From positions 31,986,501 through 32,050,500 of the forward strand of contig NC_080408.1 of the NCBI RefSeq assembly GCF_030265065.1: a stretch of 64,000 bases of DNA, written 5' to 3'. Source of the DNA: Corythoichthys intestinalis. Taxonomy: Eukaryota > Chordata > Actinopteri > Syngnathiformes > Syngnathidae. This document shows positions 9,505 to 19,700 of the stretch, in pieces. Both the position numbers and the translations under genes were made by a program. Position 1 is the first letter of the stretch. Each line of letters opens with the position of its first letter. The notes under the pieces were generated by a model that worked only from the letters and a program-made list of their open reading frames with translations, did not search any database and had not been told where the DNA came from.

Positions 9505-11310
9505 TATCGGTCGCGAACGATTCGTTCTTTTTGAACGAATTGTTTGGGTGAAGGAGACCGAACTAATCACCATCTGCACTGATTCGTTCTATGAAGTTGG
9601 GGCTTGTTAGCTGCGTGGGAGGGCGTTGAGCAAGCGGCAGCGTCTTCTGACATCGCAAACGAACAATCAGACGCCAGCCTCATCGCGGGCAGGGGAGGGA
9701 GCGGAAACAGAATCAGGGCATCTGTCACTCACTTCCACGTGTGGCCAATAAGCAGCCAGCGAGCAGGCAGGGGGGCAAGACTGAGTTATGTCACTTCCCG
9801 TTCAGTGACTCAGTCCTGCGGTTCCTCACCTAGCTTGCTGCTAACTTGACTTTCCAGTAATTCGGTGAACGAGTCAAAAAAATGAAAGGAAATGACTTTG
9901 TCACATAATTGTTAATGTGGAGCGTATCATATGCTGCTCAAACAGACAAAAACACCACACAAACCTCGCGAGCATGGTTTAGTGTATTACTTTTCTCAAC
10001 AGACTCGGGACTACCTATGACTAAATACTATCAAATTTACAGTACTTTAAAACACGGGTAGCTACGGGGCAAGCAAAAGCTGAGCTGCGGTCACGTGACG
10101 GCAGTGAAGGGGGCAGAGAACTGTCACAATATGGAGGCTTCATGGCAGCGATATTTACCTCATATGTGCACAGAAAAAAAGAATATTTAATATGATCACC
10201 ATAATACTGATTTCCAATGAAACTGTATATACATGTCAATTTTTTCCGAGTGTTTTTTTTTTTTTTTTTTTCGTGTCAGAGCGTGGCGGGTGTTGGATGG
10301 TTTGACAAATTATGTCCATCCGTCCATCATGTGCTACTCAAGCGCCCAAAAACAACGCACGCGGACACGGGAGATGTCGCAATATGTCTACATTTTTCTT
10401 AACAGATTAATGAGTGTAGAAAGGCGACATCGTAAAGAGCAAACAATTATTTCTCGTCAGCATTTGAAGATCTGTGATGAGAGGACGACAGGGGAGTTGA
10501 CGGGATTATTTTATTTGTTAATACCAGTGCAAAAATTCAATACGATCATCTTAATACTGATTTGCAATTAAACTGTCAAATATCAAAATGTAGTATTGTT
10601 TTCATTTCAGAGCAGCACATTTGACAACTAGCTATTTACACTTTAGCTTTAACAATAGTGACCAAAAATAATAGTGATGAGCATAAAAACAAAAATACAA
10701 CAGAGTGAGAGGTAAATATGATGTGTTGGTCCTTCCATATTTAGAAATTAAACTTTCAATTTATTTTTATTTTCGTGACAGCAAGCATGCTGCGTTGGCT
10801 GGTGGCAGCAGCATTGTATATGTGATCAAGATCATGCTAAAGAAAGTCCGTGCGCCCCCGACCCCAAACCCCCACTCCTCCCACAAAAGGAAAATGTTTA
10901 ACTGTGTCCCAAATCGAAATGCAAGCACGAGCCATGACTTTGATCCCATAGAAATAGGACAGACGACGCGAAAGTTCTCCCTCGCTTTTGCAGCAGCGGG
11001 AGGGAGACGAGGCTTTGAAAGCAGAATGATATCGCCTGTAACTCATTTCTGAAACTGCGACGAGTGGTCGATGAGGAGCCTGTGTGCAAGAGAGGGAGGG
11101 ACCAAGCAATGTCACTTCCCGTTCAGTTATACTGCAAAACGGTCTTTGGTGATCTGTTCGGCAACGTCACTTCCCGTTCACTAACCGAACGCTTCATTTG
11201 GGCGGGGAGGGAGATGAGGGGGGCGAACGATTCGTTGAACGATTTGTTTGAATGAGTCTTTTTACTGAACGAACTGAAATGGATTCATTTCCTCAAGTGA
11301 ACGACAGATC
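9505..11310. mobile_element. Repeat element with GAACGAATCG-rich ends
   Basis: The left end (CGCGAACGATTCGTTC and GAACGAATTG) and right end (GCGAACGATTCGTTGAAC, CTGAACGAAC) are inverted versions of the same word family. The interior has two diverged blocks (about 9890-10230 and 10370-10590, both with ATAATACTGATTT.CAAT.AAACTGT) and repeats of CACTTCCCGTTCA. This looks like a non-autonomous DNA transposon with internal duplications, possibly hAT. No clear target duplication and no coding sequence; the ORFs here look like chance. Confidence 0.5.
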
Positions 11311-11477
11311 CGGTCAATACTATGTTGACCCCCTTCTGGTTTATGATGGTGACATCACGCAGCCTTGCGGTCTAAAAATAGCATTTGTGCGGTACGCTAT
11401 TGTGACATCGTTCGAATGGAGATGGAACCATATAAATGCAAACATGAAATTTGTCGTATTCTCAGAGAGTCAAACTA

Positions 11478-13109
11478 CAATGCCTTGCAAAAGTATTCGG
11501 CCTCCTTGAACCTTGCAACCTTTCGCCACATTTCAGGCTTCAAACATAAAGATATAACATTTTAATTTTTTGTCAAGAATCAACAACAAGTGGGACACAA
11601 TCGTGAAGTGGAACCAAATTTATTGGATAATTTAAACTTTTTTAACAAATAAAAAACTGAAAAGTGGGGCGTGCAATATTATTCGGCCCCCTTGCGTTAA
11701 TACTTTGTAGCGCCACCTTTTGCTCCAATTACAGCTGCAAGTCACTTGGGGTATGTTTCTATCAGTTTTGCACATCGAGAGACTGACATTCTTGCCCATT
11801 CTTCCTTGCAAAACAGCTCGAGCTCAGTGAGGTAGGATGGAGAGTGTTTGTGAACAGCAGTCTTCAGCTCTTTCCACAGATTCTCGATTGGATTCAGGTC
11901 TGGACTTTGACTTGGCCATTCTAACACCTGGATACGTTTATTTTTGAACCATTCCATTGTAGATTTGGCTTTATGTTTTGGATCATTGTCCTGTTGGAAG
12001 ATAAATCTCCGTCCCAGTCTCAGGTCCTGTGCAGATACCAACAGGTTTTCTTCCAGAATGTTGCTGTATTTGGCTGCATCCATCTTCCCATCAATTTTAA
12101 CCATCTTCCCTGTCCCTGCTGAAGAAAAGCAGGCCCAAACCATGATGCTGCCACCACCATGTTTGACAGTGGGGATGGTGTGTTCAGGGTGATGAGCTGT
12201 GTTGCTTTTACGCCAAACATATCGTTTTGCATTGTGGCCAAAAAGTTCAATTTTGGTTTCATCTGACCAGAGCACCTTCTTCCACATGTTTGGTGTGTCT
12301 CCCAGGTGGCTTGTGGCAAACTTTAAACGAGACTTTTTATGGATATCTTTGAGAAATGGCTTTCTTCTTCCCACTCTTCCATAAAGGCCAGATTTGTGCA
12401 GTGTACGACTGATTGTTGTCCTATGGACAGACTCTCCCACATCAGCTGTAGATCTCTGCAGTTCATCCAGAGTGATCATGGGCCTCTTGGCTGCATCTCT
12501 GATCAGTTTTCTCCTTGTTTGAGAAGAAAGTTTGGAAGGACGGCCGGGTCTTGGTAGATTTGCAGTGGTCTGATGCTCCTTCCATTTCAATATGATGGCT
12601 TGCACAGTGCTCCTTGAGATGTTTAAAGCTTGGGAAATCTTTTTGTATCCAAATCCGGCTTTAAACTTCTCCACAACAGTATCTCGGACCTGCCTGGTGT
12701 GTTCCTTGGTTTTCATAATGCTCTCTGCACTTTAAACAGAACCCTGAGACTATCACAGAGCAGGTGCATTTATACGGAGACTTGATTACACATAGGTGGA
12801 TTCTATTTATCATCATCGGTCATTTAGGACAACATTGGATCATTCAGAGATCCTCACTGAACTTCTGGAGTGAGTTTGCTGCACTGAAAGTAAAGGGGCC
12901 GAATAATATTGCACGCCCCACTTTTCAGTTTTTTATTTGTTAAAAAAGTTTAAATTATCCAATAAATGTTGTTCCACTTCACGATTGTGTCCCACTTGTT
13001 GTTGATTCTTGACAAAAAAAAAATAAATTTCATATCTTTATGTTTGAAGCCTGAAATGTGGCGAAAGGTTGCAAGATTCAAGGGGGCCGAATACTTTTGC
13101 AAGGCACTG
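11478..13109 (-). mobile_element. Near-complete Tc1 transposon
   Basis: A 1632-bp element with inverted terminal repeats of about 210 bp. The outer tips are CAATGCCTTGCAAAAGTATT on the left and CAGTGCCTTGCAAAAGTATT on the right (reverse complement). Each side is flanked by TA (11476-11477 and 13110-13111). It carries one transposase gene on the minus strand (12716-11742) with all catalytic regions. The repeats match closely, which suggests a recent insertion. The arms contain GGGGCGTGCAATATTATTCG near their inner ends. Confidence 0.95.
11742..12716 (-). CDS. Tc1 transposase, nearly full length
   Basis: A 324-residue transposase that would cut and paste the surrounding element by binding its terminal repeats. 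It begins MKTKEHTRQVRDTVVEKF. An N-terminal paired-like helix-turn-helix (about 1-60: KISQALNISRSTVQAII) is followed by a GRPSKLSSQTRRKL basic linker and a second helix region. The DDE core has WSDETKIELFG (first Asp), QQDNDPKHKAKST (second Asp) and SPDLNPIENLWKELK (Asp and final Glu). The frame ends at YPK with TGA where the family normally has Arg. After it the same frame continues LAAVIGAKGGATKY and a second stop, so about 15 C-terminal residues are lost by a CGA-to-TGA change. The catalytic core is intact; whether it still works is unknown. Confidence 0.9.
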   Translation of the reverse strand: MKTKEHTRQVRDTVVEKFKAGFGYKKISQALNISRSTVQAIILKWKEHQTTANLPRPGRPSKLSSQTRRKLIRDAAKRPMITLDELQRSTADVGESVHRTTISRTLHKSGLYGRVGRRKPFLKDIHKKSRLKFATSHLGDTPNMWKKVLWSDETKIELFGHNAKRYVWRKSNTAHHPEHTIPTVKHGGGSIMVWACFSSAGTGKMVKIDGKMDAAKYSNILEENLLVSAQDLRLGRRFIFQQDNDPKHKAKSTMEWFKNKRIQVLEWPSQSPDLNPIENLWKELKTAVHKHSPSYLTELELFCKEEWARMSVSRCAKLIETYPK

Positions 13110-13345
13110 TAAGTGTGTAAAGCTTGTGTGCATATTTCTAAAAAAAAAAAAAAAAAAAAAAGTTCAAAGAAATAAGTCAGTAGTTATGAAAAACCTTGTG
13201 GCATTTGTACATTCATATTTCCCCATACCTTAATTTTATTTGATTACCCTTTTTTTTTGTTTTAACAAATATGTTGCACATCTAATCTAACAAAGGTAAA
13301 TATCGAATATACACCATACATACTGTTTTATACTGCTTATAATTG

Positions 13346-13640
13346 AGATATATTTGTAGGAGACACCTGTTAACCATCTTAACTCACGGTTTTGATTGTG
13401 AAGCATTTACAACCCTCAAAATGCAATCGGCCCACTAGACCCATGACTTGCTGAGTATCAGCAATATAAAAACCACACAAGGGTTGAATGAGATATACTT
13501 GTAGGAGACACCTGTTAACCATCTTAACTCATGGTTTTGATTTTGAAGCATTTACAACCCTCAAAATGCAATCGGTCCACCAGACCCATAATCACTTGCT
13601 GAGTATAAACAATATAAAAAACACACAAGGGTTAAATAAA
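13346..13640. repeat. 143-bp tandem duplication
   Basis: GAGATATATTTGTAGGAGAC at 13346 recurs as GAGATATACTTGTAGGAGAC at 13489, and similarity continues through AACACACAAGGGTT. The two units are about 90-95% alike by eye. No coding sequence. Confidence 0.85.
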
Positions 13641-13719
13641 TGGTTTAGTTTTAGACAAAAAAACAAACATCGTATGTTTGCTAAAATATCTGAATAAATG
13701 TGTATGAATGCATGGAAAC

Positions 13720-14872
13720 CAGGGGCGAAAGCGGGCAGGAACGGTCCGGGACGCCATTCCAGTAAGAGATTTGGCACCGGAATGAGGTGGAACGGTGCTT
13801 TAATCCCGAAAATATTTCGACAACTGTCAAAACCCCATACTAAAAAATAACCAACCAACCAAGAGTGTTAACAACAAGCATAATAAAGTGCTTGTGTAGC
13901 ATCATCCGTTTCCACCGATATTTATTATTTATTTATTCCACGGATGGCACGGAGCTTTCCATAGCTCCAGCAGTTATCGAGTCTGACAGATCAGGTACGA
14001 GGTGTCGTGTCGATGTGCGCATGGACTCAGTTTTCCGTTCAATAGGGGTAAAAACTGACATGTGATCAGCATAAATAGTTAGCTCTGATAGGTTCAAATG
14101 TACATGTTCTCCAGAACAGCAAAAAAAGAAAAAATGATTAAGCTTGTTGAATAAATACAATAAAAAAGGGCAATGTAACAAATAATTGATCAGATCTTTA
14201 AGAGAAAGGAAAGAGTTGAAGAGGTTTATTTATTTAATTTGATTTTATTTGTTTGATGGGGAGGTTTAGAACATCTTCCATGTCAATGTGCACTTTGGAT
14301 TTATTTTTGTTCATTTATGTTAGGCTACTTATTTATTTCCTTATAATTTAAAACAGTCAATATTTGTGGGATCTTCAAAATATATTCCATTTACTTTGCA
14401 CAATGTTAGTCATTTGTATTTATTTTTGTGCATGTATGTTACTTATATCATTGTTATTTAAAAAAATAATAACAATTTTAATGTACATCCTATGTTCTTA
14501 AGTAGTTAAAATTGAGGTTTTGCATTTAGAAAATAATAGGAGATAAAGGTTGGGGTTATTGCTGTTTTTTGTTAAGTGTTATTGTGCAAATTATTAAAAA
14601 ATACAATTTTGAATGAAAATCAATTGCTCATGTTTTCCTTGTGGTTACCATAATATATGTAATGCAGTAGCCTAATGTGTAAAACCATTTTGTGTGTGTG
14701 TGTGTGTGTATGTGTTATGGATGTAACTGCCAAAAGCAGTTTCTCTACATTTTTGTGGTTTTAGGAGGTTTGACCAAATCCACCTAAAAAAAAAAAAAAA
14801 TTCTGGCTCCATGCCTTGGCGACCTTCATGTCAGGGAGTTCTGGCAAGAAATTCTAGCCACTTTCACCCCTG
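13720..14872. mobile_element. Non-autonomous hAT, CAGGGGTGAAAG family, copy 1
   Basis: Ends CAGGGGCGAAAGCGGGC and (right, reversed) CAGGGGTGAAAGTGGCTAG. Flanks are ATGGAAAC (13712-13719) and ATGAAAAC (14873-14880), an 8-bp duplication with one mismatch. It shares its ends and interior (CCGGAAC repeats, GCCACGGAGCCAGAAATT) with copies at 36019-37192 and 49162-49717 but lies in the opposite orientation. No coding sequence. Confidence 0.85.
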
Positions 14873-14880
14873 ATGAAAAC

Positions 14881-15418
14881 ATTACAGTTGAGAAATGATG
14901 GTTCATTATAAATTTCATTTCATGTTTCATTAAAAACTAACCTGAGGTGCAAATATTTTATTTATGATTCAAAAGCAGCATGTCATGTCAGTTACAAATA
15001 GCAAGAACGTGAAACACAAAATTAGCAACGTTTACGGAACACAGTTAGAGGGGTGCATCTTTGATGGAATAGGAAGTCACAGTTCTATAATTCATATTCT
15101 TCTCTATACAGTGCACTTCAATATTTGGTAGAACAGCTGTCATTGGTAAGGTAAAATGACATTAAGACAATTAGTACTTAACAAATCCATTAAACAAACA
15201 CACTTCACTTATTTGTACAAAACATTTTAAAAGTGTTTATTGTGCTCATTTGTTAGTTTGTGTTAAGTTAGACTGACAATTGATAAAGTGCTGAATGCTG
15301 ATTAAACAATGTTCTGAAATCCATTTAATCATTGGTTTGTCTTAGCTATTCAACCAATATTGATTTATTCAAATATCTCACAAAGTCCCGAGCTGGTATT
15401 CTGCGGTTTAAATTTAGA
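14881..15418 (-). other. 3' flank of the MHC-like gene
   Basis: AT-rich, no gene seen. On the minus strand a polyadenylation signal AATAAA lies at 15369-15364, 50 bp after the stop codon of the MHC-like gene, and another near 15240, so the 3' untranslated region probably ends in this stretch. Confidence 0.5.
15364..15369 (-). other. Polyadenylation signal of the MHC-like gene
   Basis: AATAAA on the minus strand, 50 bp downstream of the stop. Short for a 3' untranslated region, so the later AATAAA near 15240 may be the one used. Confidence 0.4.
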
Positions 15419-16743
15419 TCATAAAGAACGATAACCGTTGCCCTTTTTCTCTGTATGGACTTCTTCCTCGTCCTTGCTGTAGTGTATGATCGACCCAATA
15501 ACACCTAGAAGACAACAAAGATTATCCAAAGAGTTGATCAATTGTTGTAGACATGAACTAGTGAGTTAAATATGAGGCAAGCAAGACAGGTAAAAATCCA
15601 GTTAATGTGTGCGCAGTTCGTAAAATATTAAACTTTTCCCCCACTAAGCTTCCATCCAATGCTGGAAATAGAGAATCATAAAGAAAGTTGTTTTCTTACC
15701 ACCGGGGTGTCTCAGACCTGAGTTGAGAGGGAAAAAAATGAAAAAACACATGACCAGGCACGCAATAAATGCACTCAGGACTGTGAGGAGAGGACATACC
15801 AATGTTCATGGGACACACAGTAGTCATTGGAGCAAATCAGAATCCACAGTGGAAAGTAACAAATTATAATTACAGTTGTACCTCTACATACGAAGTCAAT
15901 TCATTCCAGAACCTTGTTTGAAAGGCCAAATGGTTGTATGTCGAACAGGATTTTCCCACAGGAATACATTATAATTCCATTAACTCGTTCCACACTCCAA
16001 AAACCTACATTAAATCCTTAATAAATACTGCTGGTACGATTACAAATGGCAATTACACATAGCAAAACAAATAAATTATAAATAAAAATTGGAATAATAA
16101 TATAATAATAATTCCCGTAATAATGTAACGAATCGGGTTGTAATGTGGCGGACGTTTTTTGCTGTTCCTGAATGCACCGCGTGGTTGACGTGCCAGAGTG
16201 AGGGAGGGAGGACTATTTTCACTTTCACTTTACATGTTCAGCTGCGGGGAAGAGAAGGCGTTGCAAAACTTGATGGAATAATTAACTAGAAACCTGACGA
16301 AGCTGGCGATTTCTTTGGCGATGTTACCGCAATAATAATTGTCACCTTAACTTATGACTGCCGAACGGAGTTCGGAGGAGGACCGTCGAGAGTAGACATC
16401 ATTCTACGGCCATATTGTCGAGCCAGTTCATGGATGCGCACACAACGCTATTATTTTCAACTTCATTTCAATGGTAAGCATCACCTTTTCCTTTTTTTTC
16501 ACCACCTGCACTAACATTATTGAAACCCATGTTGATTGCTCTCCCAGAAAAATCTTCCGTGAGTCCGTCTTGTGGGGAAAAGAAAACTGCGCCGTTGTCA
16601 TAGATCGTCGTATTTCGAGCATGTCGTCGGATGTAGAAACAAATGGCGAGTCAAATTTTACGTCGGATGTCGAAAAGATCGTGTGTCGAAGCGATCGGAT
16701 GTCGAGGTACCACTGTACTCTCAATACTGTAACTAAGTCGTTT

Positions 16744-16774
<31 letters not shown>

Positions 16775-19700
16775 GTGTGTGTGTGTGTGTGTGCGTGCGT
16801 GTGTGTGTGTGTGTGCAACTTGAAAAATTATGGAGTATTTAAACAAAAAATGACTTTTACTTAGAATTTTGTTGGAATTAATTTAGTGAATTACATTTTA
16901 AAACACTTATTCTATTATAGAAAAAAAAGAAATGAAATGACTAAGAGATGGTGGAGAAAAAAAGATAATTTTGCATCTGCATGCCAGTGATGGGCGGTGA
17001 TAACTGTAGCGTCAGAAAGCAACACATATTAGAAATACTATTATGTCAATAAAGGCGTTTCATACCACCGGCATATTGGTTCTTATTGCTCATCGTCACT
17101 ATACATATGAAATACAGTGTACTGTATAATGTATTTCACTGATGAACTTGGTGAACTACAAACAATATATAACAAAATGCAAAAACGTGATAGACTCACT
17201 TACGCAGTTTAGTGTAGAGAAGGAGGCTCAGAGCGGTCACTCCAATGAAGGCCAAAAGTCCCAAGATTGGAATAAAAAATTGGGACATTGGAATTCCTGG
17301 AAATAGGAAATTAAGAAAGCATGTCAGCAAAATAACAGCACCATAATGTAGTGTAATACTCGATAGATAAAAAAAAATCTTGTAAGGTTCAGTTTCAGAT
17401 AATTTAATCATTAACTGTAAACACATACCCCCACCAGATTACTTCTTAAAAAAAAACAAAAAACAATTAATTTAACTGACGGGTATTAGCATTCTTGGCA
17501 ATTGTTAAAAATTATATAGTAATAATTGTTTTTACAGATATTTGAATTTTTATTTATTTATTTATTTATTTCACAACTTTGGATGCCAAAATGTCTTATG
17601 TTACCTGTCCCAAATGATCCGTCTTTGTATGTCAAGCGCTCTTTGCAATGAATGTCGCTGATTATGTAATTAACGCAATGAGTCAAATCAATGCAATACA
17701 TCACCGGAAATCTGTAAACTAAAGTGCCTGGATGAGCCAGACATGTTTATCACACATTAGAGGACATCAAAATAAATGGTGTTTTTTGACATATATGAAT
17801 TTGTGAAAGCATTACAACTACTGCCCTGCATGCCTTTATTCTAATTACAATTGTCTAAACTAAGACAAGAGTGCAATTTGTTCCACGAGTACTGGTGGTT
17901 AGGATCATATATGCCCTTTTTCCCCATATAGTTTATAGGGAAACATATTTTTATGAAGATGTTTATCTCTTCACAGTTATACAACAGGTGTGCCACCTAA
18001 GTTATTTCATAATTCGATTAGAATACTACTCAGGGTGCTATGATTCGATTATTTAACAATAATCTTAATAGTTATGATCGCCAATGCATTATATTTTCAA
18101 TCACATTAGGTTTCACTTCATACATTTAAACATGGAACAACCATTTAGAAACCATCCGGAAAAAAGTGTATGTGTAAAAGCATACCATACAATAAGCTGC
18201 TATATGCTTAGAACAATTAAAGATCATTAGTTAGTTGCCTTCTATTAGTGGTAAGTATTTACTGTGTTAAAAGTCATACTTTCAAACTACATGTCTTTGG
18301 CGGAATCTTGTTGCATCTAAGCTGAGTTGGCTAAATAGCTGTGGGAAATCATCCCCCCCCCCCCCCCACAAAAAAAAAAAGGATAATTACTATACTCCAC
18401 CTGATTGGTCTTTAGAAAACCTCAGTTTTCCCATCAGGTTGACGCATCCATCTTGAAGGGACTCCAAGCTCCCCACCGCCTGCTCCCACGATGCTTTGAG
18501 GGCCATTGCTTGCTGCGTGTGGGCTACCCAGACGCCACTGTGGTCCAGGGACAGATAGAGTGACCCGTCTGAGAAAACCCGGTCAGCCCAGTGCAGCTCC
18601 GAGCCCTCCAGTACGCAGTCACGGGAGCGAAGGACCGTGTAGCCCTTCCCTGTCAACAAAAACATTCATGTAGGGCTGGGCGATCTGACCAAAAAAGGAT
18701 CAAGATTCATTTTTAATCTCATCTCGTCCAATCTGATTTCTTTTAATTTTTTTGTACTTAGGTTTGCTATTGTTTTGTTTTGTTTGTTTCCTCCACCCTT
18801 ACCCTTAAAGACCAAATGTGAAGTAAGGTTGGCCAACCATGTTTTTGAATAATATCAATGGCTAAACAATTATAAGCATATTTTCGTTTTTTTTTTTTAA
18901 CGCAACCCTTCCAGATTCTTTGTAACCCATAGCAACGCCCTTGACAACGAAAATGCTTTTCTTCGACAATCTTTGGAAATCTTCGGAAATTACGTCATGC
19001 AGAGAACTGTGAGGGAAGTCCGCCATAGAACAGTATTGATGCATTGCTTCTCGGTAAGATGCCACGGCGGTGTGTGGCGATGTATTGTTCTCAATCTAAA
19101 GAAAAGTTGTCTGTGTGGCCAAAGGATAGAAGGGCACGTAAATGGACATCTTTCGTTCGCACAAAGTGAATGAATTTCACGCCACGTTTGTAGTGTTCTC
19201 TGCTACAAAAACTTCGAAGATGCCTGCTTCCTCAACCGGTCTGCTTATGATCAAGGATTTGCAAAAAAGTAACAGGATTTTTGGATAGATGACTGATTAC
19301 TTTTTCAAAGCAGAGCTGCCAACTGTTGTGGAATGAACAGTAGAAGGTAGCGACGTTAGCCGAAAGGTAACTTGAGGCATAACCCCGATCGTGTTGTTGA
19401 ATGAACAGTAGAAGCTAGCGACGTTAGCCGAAAGCTAACTTGTGGCAATCCCCGATCATAGTTGTATTGAGTTCATTTTGCCTACACTTATAAATTCATC
19501 AAAACTTTTCTTTTATCCCAGGCAATAGTAGGTGGTTTATTTACCTGACATGTTTCGGCGAACACTTCCGCCTTCGTCGGTCAGAGTACGAAGGCGGAAG
19601 TGTTCGCCGAAACATGTCAGGTAAATAAAAGCTAACATCACTAGCTTCTACTGTTCATTCCACAACATGATCGGGGATTCGTCAAAACTTTTCTTTTATC

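Noticed and set aside
10217-11255. Several frames of 60-115 codons
   Set aside because: They lie inside a repeat with inverted GAACGAATCG-type ends and internal duplications, and none keeps a protein-like pattern between duplicated blocks.
11365-11475. Short peptide with EMEPYKCKHEICRILRES
   Set aside because: It looks protein-like but is too short and has no splice context I trust; the Tc1 at 11478 interrupts it and I could not name a family.
16471-16842. 123-codon frame ending in Cys-Val repeats
   Set aside because: It is transposon copy A read into the GT microsatellite.
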